From positions 124,001 through 188,000 of the forward strand of contig JACKOY010000001.1 of assembly GCA_024233935.1 (NCBI GenBank): a stretch of 64,000 nt of DNA, read 5' to 3'. The notes below the pieces were generated by a model. That model saw nothing but the letters and a program-made list of their open reading frames with translations, was not told the DNA's origin and did not search any database. The stretch is from Spirochaetales bacterium (GTDB taxonomy: Bacteria; Spirochaetota; Leptospiria; Leptospirales; Leptonemataceae). Below, in pieces: positions 35,564 to 44,538 of the stretch (position 1 is its first letter; the number at the start of each line of letters is the position of its first letter). The position numbers were made by a program, and so were the translations under genes.

Positions 35564-35586
35564 GGTTAATTAACCGATGGGTTAAC
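35564..35586. promoter_or_regulatory. ArsR/SdpR-type operator
   Basis: GGTTAATTAACC (35564-35575) is a perfect 12-bp palindrome, and TTAACC-GATG-GGTTAA (35570-35585) is a second overlapping perfect dyad. This half-site (GGTTAA/TTAACC) is the kind bound by ArsR-family repressors of AHSA1 operons. Its place just ahead of the minus-strand repressor ATG (35550) supports autorepression. Binding is inferred from sequence. Confidence 0.7.
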
Positions 35587-35674
35587 TCTTGTCGATAGCA
35601 GAATTTATGCAAGCATTTTTGTGCGGCGGTCGGCTGGCGCGTATGCTGGTGATGCTCGTTCCCAAGGGCGCCAC

Positions 35675-35989
35675 TCACTTGAGCGATGCCAGTACGATCA
35701 TCACGGCGAAGCCGGGCAAGACGACCAGGACGGAGAATAGTACGGCGAGCAGGTGCCGCTCCCTGCGATAAACCATTATCCCCCCAAGCCACAAGCCGGC
35801 TGGAGCGCCCCACGCGATCAGCCAGAACAGCAACGCCTTTCCAGAGCCCGGCGCGTCGCCTCCGAAACCGACTATCCCCTTCCAGAGTATGATCGTCACT
35901 CCGCCGATCGGTAGACAAGTGCCCATCAAAGCCAGCCCCGAGAGGACCAGCGCAGTGAGGCTGATTCGTTTACGAAGGGTCGATCGCAT
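35675..35989 (-). CDS. Small hypothetical membrane protein
   Basis: A 104-aa protein with three hydrophobic segments (about 10-35, 50-72 and 80-102) and short basic loops such as 'YRRERH'. No conserved family motif is recognised. It sits alone on the minus strand, about 120 bases from the divergently regulated ArsR operon and next to the tRNA-like repeats that mark the left edge of the kdp island. The reading frame keeps normal third-position GC, which supports coding. Confidence 0.6.
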   Translation of the reverse strand: MRSTLRKRISLTALVLSGLALMGTCLPIGGVTIILWKGIVGFGGDAPGSGKALLFWLIAWGAPAGLWLGGIMVYRRERHLLAVLFSVLVVLPGFAVMIVLASLK

Positions 35990-35998
35990 TTCTAACGA

Positions 35999-36053
35999 GA
36001 GCCATAAGCCCAGTCGGCTTTCATTTCAAGCTCATAATCCCATAGCCCGAAAG
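35999..36053 (+). repeat. Degenerate tRNA-Met-like repeat, copy 1 (most diverged)
   Basis: This 55-base stretch aligns along its length with the 5' two thirds of the copy at 36120. It keeps CAGTCGG, TTTC-TTT and the anticodon-loop segment AGCTCATAATCCC, but scattered substitutions occur and the 3' T-arm part is missing. It is the outermost member of the tRNA-like family around the kdp cluster. Confidence 0.6.
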
Positions 36054-36072
36054 TAATCTGTTGCTCCCCCTG

Positions 36073-36090
36073 GGTCGCTTCGGGGCGACC
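36073..36090. terminator. UUCG-type hairpin between two tRNA-like copies
   Basis: GGTCGC (36073-36078), a TTCGGG loop and GCGACC (36085-36090) form a perfect 6-bp stem. No T-run follows on either strand, so termination is only possible, not shown. It lies in the unit that precedes the tRNA-like copy at 36120. Confidence 0.35.
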
Positions 36091-36119
36091 GAGTTTCGCA
36101 CTCTTGCGTCATTCCTGTC

Positions 36120-36194
36120 GGGCCTATAGCTCAGTCGGTTTTCGTTTTTAGCTCATAATCCCCTGGTCCCTGAGTTCGAGTCCCGGTGGGCCGC
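36120..36194 (+). repeat. Degenerate tRNA-Met-like repeat, copy 2 (left flank of kdp island)
   Basis: This 75-base copy differs from the copies at 44647 and 44780 by only three substitutions. It starts GGGCCTATAGCTCAGTCGG like the intact tRNA at 44913 but the right half of the D arm and the anticodon stem are replaced by TTTTCGTTTTTAG, so D and anticodon stems cannot pair. The CTCATAA loop and GTTCGAGTCCCGGTGGGCC end remain. About 30 bases upstream (from about 36090) also match the lead-in of the 44647 copy. It looks like the left junction repeat of an inserted block. Confidence 0.8.
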
Positions 36195-36271
36195 GGGATC
36201 AGCTTCGGAACAGGCCCGCCCGGCGCTCAGGCTTCGCCGCACTGCCAATCATCTCCCGCGTCCGTCCCATC

Positions 36272-36352
36272 AGAAACCCGAAGGGTTCTTTCCGGTCAGT
36301 TGCTTTGAGCGTGGGCAGTAGCTCCTGTGGGCCGTTCGCCGTTCGGGTTTCT
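36272..36352. repeat. Inverted repeat AGAAACCCGAA ... TTCGGGTTTCT
   Basis: Perfect 11-bp arms lie at 36272-36282 and 36342-36352, about 60 bases apart, in the non-coding stretch between the left tRNA-like repeat and the kdp operon. The purpose is unknown. It may be a remnant of a mobile element end or a regulatory dyad. Apart from this and the AT-rich patch near 36408-36430 that may hold the kdp promoter, I see nothing else in 36195-36503. Confidence 0.5.
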
Positions 36353-36503
36353 TCTGAAGATGCACATGGCCAGCAAGCGCCCGCGATAGCAGCGTGAGGA
36401 AACCGCCATTAACAGAATCTTAATAGATATGCCGGATCTGGCAACGCGAACCTGATCTCACATGCCCGAATAGAAATCCTCCCGAAATAGACGAGAACAG
36501 GCG

Positions 36504-36523
36504 GGCCGGATTATTATTCGGCC
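36504..36523. promoter_or_regulatory. Imperfect palindrome at the kdp operon start
   Basis: GGCCG (36504-36508) and CGGCC (36519-36523) flank an AT-rich centre GATTATTATT, ending directly at the ATG of the small ORF at 36524. It could be a regulator site or a hairpin covering the start. The KdpE binding site itself is not identifiable by eye. Confidence 0.35.
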
Positions 36524-36622
36524 ATGATCTACCTGCTCGTTATCGGTCTGGCCGTAAGCCAGATATTAGGGCTCTTCGGAATACTGCGAATTGCCATTCA
36601 CACTGTAGGGGGGACAGAATGA
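36524..36622 (+). CDS. Small hydrophobic ORF overlapping kdpF
   Basis: A 32-aa ORF starting 'MIYLLVIGLAVSQILGLFG' and ending 'TVGGTE', one likely TM helix with a positively charged end. Its stop overlaps the kdpF ATG (ATGA at 36619-36622), the kind of junction used for coupled translation. No strong Shine-Dalgarno precedes it. It may be an additional small Kdp subunit or a leader peptide; I recognise no homologue. Confidence 0.45.
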   Translation: MIYLLVIGLAVSQILGLFGILRIAIHTVGGTE

Positions 36623-36699
36623 TAGTTCTGGCCGCATTCTTTGCGCTGGCGAGCGCAATGTATCTCATCTATGCGATGATCTGGCCGGAGCGATTTTGA
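36619..36699 (+). CDS. kdpF: Potassium-transporting ATPase small subunit KdpF
   Basis: A 26-aa single-helix protein ending 'YAMIWPERF', the tail seen in KdpF peptides. KdpF binds between KdpA and KdpB and stabilises the complex. AGGGGGGA lies four to eleven bases before the ATG. It is followed 46 bases later by kdpA, in the canonical kdpFABC order. Confidence 0.88.
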   Translation: MIVLAAFFALASAMYLIYAMIWPERF

Positions 36700-36745
36700 A
36701 TGCGCGCCGGTTTTGGAGACCGCAATCCTCTTCGGAGGGCAAAAC

Positions 36746-38386
36746 ATGACCTTAGACGAACTGACTCTCATTAACAGCTTTGTATTGCTGCTGGCCGCTT
36801 TTTCCTTTCCCTTCGGCTACTATATGTACCAGGTCCTGGAGCGAGTTCCTGGTCCGAGGTTCAAATCCTGGTTCACCAGCATGAACTGGAAGCAGTATGG
36901 GGTAGCCTTTATCGCGGCCCACGGTATCGCATTTGTTATTCCTTTCTGCATTCTGGCATTCCAGCATGTGCTGCCCATGAATCCGGATGGCCAGAAGGCC
37001 CTGAGCGCCGACCTGCTCTACAATACGGTGACTTCCTTTTGGACTAACACCAACCTGCAGCATTACTCGGGAGAGTCATCGCTCTCCTACCTCTCGCAGC
37101 TTTTCGGATTAATGTATCTGCAGTTCTTCACCCCGGCAGCAGGTCTTGCAGCTCTGGCAGCCATTTCGCGGTTACTATGGGGAAAGGTAGAGATTGGAAA
37201 TTTCTACCTGGATATGATTCGAATCCTCGCGTACATTCTGCTTCCTATGTCGGTGATTCTCAGCCTTTTTCTAACCTATCAAGGTGTTCCCATGTCTTTG
37301 GAAGGAGCGGCCCAGGTAACGACTCTTGAGGGCGCTCCCCAGACGATTGCACGCGGGCCAGCCGCTCTGTTCATAGCCATCAAGCAGCTGGGCACGAACG
37401 GGGGTGGTTTCTTTGGCACAAACTCCGCACATCCTATGGAGAATCCTACAGCGCTTTCTAACCTCCTGGAGAACGGGGCCATATTGCTCATACCAATGGC
37501 GTGTGTATGGTTTTTCGCCTTTCAGATAAGGCGCTTGAAGCACGGCGCCGTGATATTTTCGATCATGCTGCTCCTATTCTTCATCAAGGTGAATGCAGCC
37601 ACGTACCTGGAAAGCAACCCGTCTCCCGGACTGGCTGGTCTGCCTGTGACGCAGGTAGATGCAAACCTGGAAGGAAAGGAGATGCGACTGGGACCCACAG
37701 CGGGCGCCTTCTGGGCCGTATCCACCACGTCCACTTCCAATGGCTCAGTGGCCGCCATGCATGACAGTCTGAATCCGCTCACCGGTCTACTGCCCCTGAT
37801 CGGGATGTGGCTGAGTGTGGTGTTTGGAGGAGTTGGAGTCGGGATGATTAACATTCTGCTCTATGTCTTTGTGGCTGTATTCATTGGCGGCTTGATGGTG
37901 GGTCGGACTCCTGAATACCTGAACCGCAAACTTGAGATTCGAGAAGTTAAGCTGGCTATGCTGGCTCTCCTGTTGCATCCATTCTTAATCCTCCTGGGAA
38001 CCGCCCTGTTCCTTGCTACTGGAGTGGCGCAGGAGACGATTCTGAATCAGGGGGCCCATGGACTGTCGGAAGTGCTCTACGAGTTTTCTTCTGCTTCGGC
38101 CAACAATGGATCAGGATTCGAAGGGCTCGGGGACAACACAGTGGCCTGGAATATAGCTACCGGCCTGGCCATGTTTTTGGGACGATTCATTCCCATCTTG
38201 TTGCCTCTGGCCATCGCAGGTTCACTTGCTGCAAAGGATCCAACCACGGAAACGCAGGGTACGTTACGCACCGATGGGTTCAGTTTCGCAGCATTGTTGC
38301 TATTTACCATTATCCTGGTAGGTGCTCTACTATTTCTTCCGGCGGCCATTCTCGGTCCGGTGCAGGAAGCTCTTCTAACTCTGTAA
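36746..38386 (+). CDS. kdpA: Potassium-transporting ATPase, K+-binding subunit KdpA
   Basis: Channel-like subunit of the high-affinity K+ pump, 546 aa (family about 557). I chose ATG 36746 because GGAGG lies eight bases upstream; the frame extends to a TTG at 36713 without support. Selectivity-filter-type repeats are visible: 'TNTNLQHYSGESSLSYL', 'LGTNGGGFFGTNSAHPMENP', 'ATTSTSNGSVAAMHDSLNP'-like, and 'SSASANNGSGFEGL'. About ten TM helices are present. It is followed eight bases later by kdpB. The segment has lower GC and different codon choice from the genes before 35.6 kb. Confidence 0.96.
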   Translation: MTLDELTLINSFVLLLAAFSFPFGYYMYQVLERVPGPRFKSWFTSMNWKQYGVAFIAAHGIAFVIPFCILAFQHVLPMNPDGQKALSADLLYNTVTSFWTNTNLQHYSGESSLSYLSQLFGLMYLQFFTPAAGLAALAAISRLLWGKVEIGNFYLDMIRILAYILLPMSVILSLFLTYQGVPMSLEGAAQVTTLEGAPQTIARGPAALFIAIKQLGTNGGGFFGTNSAHPMENPTALSNLLENGAILLIPMACVWFFAFQIRRLKHGAVIFSIMLLLFFIKVNAATYLESNPSPGLAGLPVTQVDANLEGKEMRLGPTAGAFWAVSTTSTSNGSVAAMHDSLNPLTGLLPLIGMWLSVVFGGVGVGMINILLYVFVAVFIGGLMVGRTPEYLNRKLEIREVKLAMLALLLHPFLILLGTALFLATGVAQETILNQGAHGLSEVLYEFSSASANNGSGFEGLGDNTVAWNIATGLAMFLGRFIPILLPLAIAGSLAAKDPTTETQGTLRTDGFSFAALLLFTIILVGALLFLPAAILGPVQEALLTL

Positions 38387-38394
38387 GGTCCTTT

Positions 38395-40473
38395 ATGAAA
38401 ACAAGAAGCACCAGAAATAGACCCGCTCTGAATCGAAAGCAGATGCGAAGGTCCGGCTTATTTGATGCGCTACAGCTTCGCCAGGCACTGATTGAGGCCT
38501 TCAAGATGTTGGATCCCCGTAGAATGATGCGGAATCCAGTCATGTTTGTTTCCGAGATGGGTGCGTTGCTTGCGACTATTAGCGGAATCGCATCTCTCAC
38601 GACTGGTGAGGTTGAGCTGGCCGCATATCAGCTATCCCTGTCCGCCATCTTGTGGCTGACGGTGCTGTTTGCCAACTCTGCTGAATCCCTGGCCGAAGTG
38701 CGGGGAAAGGCACAGGCAAAAAGCCTGCGAGCCATGGGTTCCGAAATCGTGTCCAGGCGAAAGAAAGGTGACTCTCTGGAAGAAGGACTGAGTCCATCCG
38801 AACTTCGCGAGGGGGACCTGGTGGTGGTTCGCAGCGGGGAAACCATACCGCTGGATGGCGAAGTAGTGGAGGGAGCCGCCACTGTGGATGAATCTGCCAT
38901 TACCGGCGAATCCGCCCCTGTCATTAGAGAGGCCGGGGGAGACCGTTCCGGCGTAACCGGAGGCACCCGCGTAATAAGCGACGAAATCACGGTCAAGATT
39001 ACATCCGAATCCGGCCATGGCTTTCTGGATCAGATGATCGCCCTGGTAGAAGGAGCGAATCGCCAGAAGACACCGAACGAACTGGCGCTGACGGTAATTC
39101 TGGCCGGCCTGAGCCTGGCATTTCTGATTGTGGTAGTGGCTCTTTATCCAATGGCGCGCTTCTTTCACCTGGAGTTGGATTTGCCCACAGTGATTGGGCT
39201 CTTTGTTTGTTTAATCCCCACCACCATTGGCGGTTTGCTGGCGGCCATCGGGTTGGCCGGAATGAATCGTGCCCTGCAGGCGAATCTCATTTCCAAAAGC
39301 GGCAAAGCTGTAGAAGTGGCCGGCGATATCGACACAATCCTACTCGACAAAACCGGCACAATCACCCTGGGAAATCGCAAGGCCGTCGCTTTCCTGCCTC
39401 TTGACGAGCGGCTGCTGCCGGGACTGGTCCGGGCCGCCTACCTTGCCTCCATGTCCGATGCTACACCCGAAGGAAAATCCACAGTGGAGCTGGCCCGGAG
39501 CCGGGATCCCTCCCTGAAGGTTCCGGAAGGTGGGCATTCCATCGAATTCTCGGCCTCCACGCGTCTGAGTGGTTTCAATGCACCCGATGGAGTCCGTTAT
39601 CGTAAGGGAGCCCCCGACGCCATCAAGGAGTTCGCCGGGGCAGCTCATGGATCGGACGGATCAAGAATTGATAAGCTCGTAAATACCATATCTGCCCGGG
39701 GAGGTACGCCCCTGTTGGTCTGTAGAGACGATGAAATTCTGGGTGCTATTTCCCTCGAAGATAAGCTCAAAGATGGCATCGAGCGCAGAATAGCCCGACT
39801 GCGCAAAGCCGGCCTGCGAATTATCATGGTGACCGGCGATAATCCGATTACGGCAGAGGTGATCGGACAGCAAGCCGGCGTGGACCAGGTCATTGCCGAA
39901 GCCAGGCCCGAGAATAAATTGGAGTTCATCCGTCAGGAGCAGAAAGAGGGTCGACTTGTGGCGATGGTCGGAGACGGAACCAACGATGCGCCGGCCCTGG
40001 CTCAAGCCGACATAGGCCTGGCCATGAATTCAGGAACCCAGGCGGCCAGAGAAGCGGGCAACATGGTGGATCTCGACAACGATCCCACAAAGCTTCTGTC
40101 CGCCATAGAAATTGGAAAACAAATGCTCATGACAAGGGGTGCTCTTACTACCTTTTCTATTGCAAACGATGTCGCGAAGTACTTCGCCATTATCCCGGCT
40201 CTGTTCGTGGCGACCATGGGGCATTTTGAATCCTTGAACTTTATGCAGTTGCATTCGCCCAACTCTGCTGTGCTTTCTGCCGTGATTTTCAATGCAATCA
40301 TCATTCCTCTGCTGGTGCCTCTGGCCCTTCGAGGAGTGCGATACAAACCAGCAGGGGCGGCAACATTGCTGCGAAGGAACATTCTGGTCTACGGTCTGGG
40401 CGGCCTGTTGACGCCCTTCATTGGAATCAAGCTGCTGGATTTGGCGCTGGCGGCCACCGGGCTGTTCGCCTGA
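38395..40473 (+). CDS. kdpB: Potassium-transporting P-type ATPase KdpB
   Basis: Catalytic P-type ATPase subunit of the Kdp pump, 692 aa, the usual size. The phosphorylated aspartate is Asp318 in 'LLDKTGTITLGN'. The actuator motif is 'TGESAPV' and the hinge 'MVGDGTNDAPALAQADIG', with the nucleotide-binding 'KGAPDAIKE' as in other KdpB proteins. AAGGT lies eight bases before the ATG. It is separated from kdpC by three bases. KdpB energises K+ movement through KdpA under K+ limitation. Confidence 0.97.
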   Translation: MKTRSTRNRPALNRKQMRRSGLFDALQLRQALIEAFKMLDPRRMMRNPVMFVSEMGALLATISGIASLTTGEVELAAYQLSLSAILWLTVLFANSAESLAEVRGKAQAKSLRAMGSEIVSRRKKGDSLEEGLSPSELREGDLVVVRSGETIPLDGEVVEGAATVDESAITGESAPVIREAGGDRSGVTGGTRVISDEITVKITSESGHGFLDQMIALVEGANRQKTPNELALTVILAGLSLAFLIVVVALYPMARFFHLELDLPTVIGLFVCLIPTTIGGLLAAIGLAGMNRALQANLISKSGKAVEVAGDIDTILLDKTGTITLGNRKAVAFLPLDERLLPGLVRAAYLASMSDATPEGKSTVELARSRDPSLKVPEGGHSIEFSASTRLSGFNAPDGVRYRKGAPDAIKEFAGAAHGSDGSRIDKLVNTISARGGTPLLVCRDDEILGAISLEDKLKDGIERRIARLRKAGLRIIMVTGDNPITAEVIGQQAGVDQVIAEARPENKLEFIRQEQKEGRLVAMVGDGTNDAPALAQADIGLAMNSGTQAAREAGNMVDLDNDPTKLLSAIEIGKQMLMTRGALTTFSIANDVAKYFAIIPALFVATMGHFESLNFMQLHSPNSAVLSAVIFNAIIIPLLVPLALRGVRYKPAGAATLLRRNILVYGLGGLLTPFIGIKLLDLALAATGLFA

Positions 40474-40476
40474 AAA

Positions 40477-41037
40477 GTGAGAAAGGAAATGAAGAAGTAT
40501 TTGTTGGAATCTCTGGCGTTGAATCTACTCTGCTACGCCCTGATTGGAGTCACCCTGGCATTTGTTCTCCTTGTTTCCGGTGCCCTGATGCCGGTTCGCT
40601 CCTCGGGTAGCATCCTGTATCTGGACGGAACACCGGTGGGGGCTGAACGCATAGCCCAGGGCTTCAGCCAGCCCGAGTTTCTGTGGCCCCGGCCATCTGC
40701 CGTGGACTACGACGGTGCCGGCAGCGGAGGCAGCCATCTCAGTCCGGCCAGCCCGGAGTTCCGTCAGCATGCAATTTTGTATCTGAGCGCATATGAGCAA
40801 GAACCGGTTCCGGTCGAACTGGTGACAACTTCGGGTTCGGGACTGGACCCTCATATTTCCCTGGCGGCTGCCCGGTACCAGTGGCCTCGTATCGCTGCCA
40901 GGCGAGGACTGGAGAACCTGGCGTTGGAGGAGTATCTGGAAGAAAATCCGGAAGTGCTGGATGACGAAGATCTGGTCAACGTATTGAAGTTCAATATATC
41001 TTTGATTCAAAATGACGCCTCTACAGAATCCCTTTAG
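40477..41037 (+). CDS. kdpC: Potassium-transporting ATPase subunit KdpC
   Basis: Assembly subunit with one N-terminal TM helix and a periplasmic domain, 186 aa. 'FSQPEFLWPRPSAVDYDGAGSGGS' (read in two parts: the PEFLWPRPSA core and the GSGGS loop) and 'SGSGLDPHISLAAARYQ' are diagnostic. GTG 40477 is taken as the start; ATG 40489 is possible and would shorten it by four residues. The 127 bases up to kdpD are unusually GC-rich for the island and contain no gene. Confidence 0.95.
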   Translation: MRKEMKKYLLESLALNLLCYALIGVTLAFVLLVSGALMPVRSSGSILYLDGTPVGAERIAQGFSQPEFLWPRPSAVDYDGAGSGGSHLSPASPEFRQHAILYLSAYEQEPVPVELVTTSGSGLDPHISLAAARYQWPRIAARRGLENLALEEYLEENPEVLDDEDLVNVLKFNISLIQNDASTESL

Positions 41038-41164
41038 GGCGCGTGCCTTCCTACCGGTCATTTTTCTGTCCGCGGGCGGAGATAGACGGGCAGGGTTGAA
41101 ACGACGGAAGCTACGCCGATCGCCGGCCCGTATCGCGGTTGAACCGGCACTCATTTGAAAGACC

Positions 41165-43831
41165 ATGCTTGAAACCAATCGCCCCGATCCCGATGCGCTT
41201 CTTGCCAGTCTGCAAAAGGAAAGGCAGGATCAGGGAAAGGGTAAGCTAAAGATTTTCTTCGGAATGGCCGCCGGTGTGGGAAAAACCTATTCTATGCTCC
41301 TGGCGGCCCGTGAGGCTTCCGCCGCCGGTCAGGACGTAGTGGTGGGCTACGTGGAGAGCCACGGAAGGCCGGAAACCGATGCACTCCTCAATGGCCTGCA
41401 AACCGTACCTCCGCTGCAGCTGGAGCACAATGGATTGAAAGTATCCGAACTGAACCTGGACGCTGTAATTGCACGGCATCCAGAGATTGTTCTGATCGAC
41501 GAACTGGCGCATACAAATGCACAGGGCTGCCGGCACTCTCGCCGGTATCACGATGTTATTGAACTGCTGGAAGCCGGGATCAGCGTCTGGACGACTCTGA
41601 ACGTACAGCACGTCAGTAGCCAGACCGACACGGTTCAGGAAATTACGGGAATAAAGATACGCGAAACCGTACCGGACAGTGTCATCGATCTGGCTGATAG
41701 TATTGAGGTCATTGACCTGGAACCGATTCATTTGATCAAGCGCTTGAAAGAAGGCAAGGTTTACCGTCCGGAAGGCGCGCAACGGGCTCTGGCAAACTTC
41801 TTTAAGATCCAGAATCTGACAGCCTTACGTGAAATGGCCTTTAATGTAGCCGCCCGCCGCATCAATCGCGATATCTCGGATTATCTGCAGAAGAGTGGTA
41901 TCGAAGGACCGTGGAAAACCAGGGAAAAGCTCATGGTGGCAATTAGCCCCAGCCCCCAATCCAGGTACTTGATCCGTTGGGTGCGAAGGCTGGCAAGCAA
42001 TCTACACGCCACCTGGCTGGCCGTGTATGTGAATCCCATGAGGCCTCTGTCAAGCGTGGACGAAGAGTCTCTTGCAAGCAACATGGCCCTCGCTCGAGAA
42101 CTGGGGGCCGAGGTCATATCCACTCCGGACCAGGACCTGGTGGAGGGCCTCCTTCGAGTGGCCCGCCGATACAACGTGAGTCAGATCGTAGTTGGCCGAT
42201 CCTACCGGAAGAAGCGCTGGTTTGCGCGTAGTCGGGATCTGATCCAACGGCTCATCGATGACAGTGGTTCTATCGACATCCATATCGTTACCGAACCTCT
42301 GGAACCGCGCAAAGAAGGCAGACTGCCCCGGCAAAAGATGCCCTTGCGCGAATATTATCTGGGTGCTGCCATACTGTTCGTACTGGGACTTTCCAATTAT
42401 CTGGCTCAACCCTACATCAATTACTGGACCACCGGTCTCTTGTTTTTGGCCACTGTATCCTTCCTTGGGCTTTACTTGAGCCGGGGAGCCATACTGTTCG
42501 TGGCCACGCTCAGCGCCCTTGGTTGGAATTGGTTCTTTATCCCTCCGCTTTACCAGTGGCGCATTGGAAAGCTGGAGGACACCATTATGTTCTTAATCTA
42601 CTTCCTGGTGGCCCTGGTCTCCGGGCAGACTACCTCCCGCCTGAAGCGACGCCAGATAGCGCTGATGCAAAGGGAATTTCGCCTTGGAAGCCTTTACGAG
42701 CTAACCGCTGCTTTGTCCCGCCGGGATAGCATTCATGCAATTCTGGAAGAGGGAGCCATTCGACTGCAACGCCTGTTTCGATGCCGTGTAGCCTTTCTGC
42801 TGGCCGGCGATACTGAAGGACTACAGAGAGAGCCCGTACTGGAAACCGGACTTTCCGTTTCCGATAGCGATTATGCGGTAGCCCTGTGGGTCCTCGCAAA
42901 TTCCAAAAAGGCCGGGCAGCAGACCGCGACCATGAAAAACCTGGATCGACAGTTCATTCCGTTGATCGGCCCCAACGGTTCTGCCGGAGTGCTCATATTC
43001 AAAAGGGAGGACAATCTACCCTTGCCGCACGATCAGGTTTCCTTGCTTGAGACCATTGCAGCACAGATCGCCATGGCCCTGGAACGGGAGAAGCTGGATG
43101 AACAAAAAAGAAAGATGGTCCAGCAGGAGGAATCGGAGCGTATTTCACGTTTGCTGCTGAGCACGGTATCCCATGAACTGCGTACGCCCATCGCCGCCAT
43201 CCAGAGCGCTGCCGCTACACTCTTTCTGCTGCTGGGTGGTAAGACAGAGTTCCAGGATCTTACCCGGGAAATACTCAAGGGAGCCCGTCGCCTGGATCGG
43301 TTGGTCCGCAATCTCCTGGAAATGCATCGAATCGAAAGTGCCCATACGCGACTGAAACTTGAGTACCATGATGTCACAGATCTGATTGGAGCCACTCTGG
43401 AGGATCTGAAAGAGGAACTGGCAGACCGGAAGGTGGAGCTTGAGATGAGCCGGGACAACTTATTTATCCGGGTGGATTTCATCTTAATGATGCTTGCGTT
43501 GAGCAATCTGCTTTTGAACGCGCACACTTATTCACCGAAGGAAAAACCGATCTATGTTCACGTAGATGCAGATGCCGGGCGTGGAAAGCTTCGCATCCAG
43601 GTGGAAGACCGGGGCCCCGGAATACACCCGGAGGATCAGGAGCATATTTTCGAGAAGTTCTACCGCGGAAAAAATATGGAGCCCGGTGGTTCGGGCCTGG
43701 GATTATCCATTGCTAGAGGTATTGTGGAGCTGCACGATGGCGCGATCACCGCAAGGAATGCTCCGCAGGGCGGGGCGATTTTTCAGATTGAATTGAATTA
43801 TGAACCAGGCAAGGATCTTAATCGTCGATGA
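41165..43831 (+). CDS. kdpD: Osmosensitive K+ channel histidine kinase KdpD
   Basis: Sensor kinase, 888 aa, that phosphorylates KdpE when K+ is low. Domains in order are: KdpD N-terminal domain with Walker-type 'GMAAGVGKTYSML' (about 32-45) and 'ELAHTNAQG', a USP-like domain (about 250-370), four TM helices (about 395-500), a GAF-like region, HisKA with phospho-acceptor His670 in 'STVSHELRTPIAAI', and HATPase with 'NLLLNAHTYSP', 'DRGPGIHPED' and 'GGSGLGLSIA'. Its end overlaps the kdpE start by 32 bases, so both are translated together. Complete and of normal size. Confidence 0.96.
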   Translation: MLETNRPDPDALLASLQKERQDQGKGKLKIFFGMAAGVGKTYSMLLAAREASAAGQDVVVGYVESHGRPETDALLNGLQTVPPLQLEHNGLKVSELNLDAVIARHPEIVLIDELAHTNAQGCRHSRRYHDVIELLEAGISVWTTLNVQHVSSQTDTVQEITGIKIRETVPDSVIDLADSIEVIDLEPIHLIKRLKEGKVYRPEGAQRALANFFKIQNLTALREMAFNVAARRINRDISDYLQKSGIEGPWKTREKLMVAISPSPQSRYLIRWVRRLASNLHATWLAVYVNPMRPLSSVDEESLASNMALARELGAEVISTPDQDLVEGLLRVARRYNVSQIVVGRSYRKKRWFARSRDLIQRLIDDSGSIDIHIVTEPLEPRKEGRLPRQKMPLREYYLGAAILFVLGLSNYLAQPYINYWTTGLLFLATVSFLGLYLSRGAILFVATLSALGWNWFFIPPLYQWRIGKLEDTIMFLIYFLVALVSGQTTSRLKRRQIALMQREFRLGSLYELTAALSRRDSIHAILEEGAIRLQRLFRCRVAFLLAGDTEGLQREPVLETGLSVSDSDYAVALWVLANSKKAGQQTATMKNLDRQFIPLIGPNGSAGVLIFKREDNLPLPHDQVSLLETIAAQIAMALEREKLDEQKRKMVQQEESERISRLLLSTVSHELRTPIAAIQSAAATLFLLLGGKTEFQDLTREILKGARRLDRLVRNLLEMHRIESAHTRLKLEYHDVTDLIGATLEDLKEELADRKVELEMSRDNLFIRVDFILMMLALSNLLLNAHTYSPKEKPIYVHVDADAGRGKLRIQVEDRGPGIHPEDQEHIFEKFYRGKNMEPGGSGLGLSIARGIVELHDGAITARNAPQGGAIFQIELNYEPGKDLNRR

Positions 43832-44507
43832 TGAAATCCAGATTCGACGTCTGTTGCGTCGTTTGCTCGAGTCAGAGGGTTATCAGACGGTTGAGGCTTC
43901 GAATGGAAAACAGGGCCTGCAGCTTGCTGCCGCGAGCACTCCCGACCTGATTCTGCTGGACCTTTCTCTGGGGGATATGGATGGGCTGGCCGTCCTTCAA
44001 GATCTGAGGAAATGGTTTCAGCGGCCCGTAATCGTGCTTACCATTCGTGATTCGGACGACGACAAAGTGGCTCTCCTGGATGGTGGGGCTGACGATTTTG
44101 TAACCAAGCCATTCAGCAATGAAGAGCTTCTTGCACGGATTCGTGTGGCGCTCCGTCATGCCACCTCCACTGGACCTGTGGCTGCAGAGTTCACCACGGA
44201 TTGGCTCACCATCAATTTTGAAAAGAGGCAGGTGTTCGTGGCCGGCCAGGAGACACACCTTACGCCCATGGAATACCAGATTCTCACTCTTCTAGCCCGG
44301 CATTCAGGCCGCGTGCTCACCCAACAGCAGATTCTGAAACAAATATGGGGACCTGGACATGAACAGGAAGCGGGCTACCTACGCGTCTATGTGCTACAGC
44401 TTCGTAGAAAAATCGAAAGGGATTCAGCACGGCCCGCAATAATCGTCACAGAACCAGGTGTGGGTTACAGGCTGAAAGAGCTACCGCCCATTACAAAAGA
44501 ATCATAA
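43800..44507 (+). CDS. kdpE: KdpE response regulator (OmpR family)
   Basis: A 235-aa DNA-binding regulator of the kdp operon. The receiver domain has Asp10-Asp11, the phospho-acceptor Asp54 in 'LILLDLSLGDMDGL', the Thr in 'VLTIRDS' and the Lys in 'DFVTKPFSNEELLARI'. The winged-helix output domain follows ('LTPMEYQILTLLARHSGRVLTQQ', 'YLRVYVLQLRRKIE', ending 'EPGVGYRLKE'). Overlapping the kdpD end, it completes the two-component pair. It is the last gene of the island before the right-hand tRNA-like repeats. Confidence 0.96.
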   Translation: MNQARILIVDDEIQIRRLLRRLLESEGYQTVEASNGKQGLQLAAASTPDLILLDLSLGDMDGLAVLQDLRKWFQRPVIVLTIRDSDDDKVALLDGGADDFVTKPFSNEELLARIRVALRHATSTGPVAAEFTTDWLTINFEKRQVFVAGQETHLTPMEYQILTLLARHSGRVLTQQQILKQIWGPGHEQEAGYLRVYVLQLRRKIERDSARPAIIVTEPGVGYRLKELPPITKES

Positions 44508-44523
44508 AAAGCTTTCGCCGGGA

Positions 44524-44538
44524 ACTGTGCAGCACAGT
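44524..44538. terminator. Dyad after kdpE
   Basis: ACTGTGC-A-GCACAGT is a perfect 7-bp inverted repeat 17 bases after the kdpE stop. With a one-base centre it would open to a small hairpin. No T-run follows, so a terminator is only a possibility. A second perfect palindrome, GTGTCCGGACAC, lies at 44574-44585 in the same gap; it may be a protein site. Confidence 0.4.
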
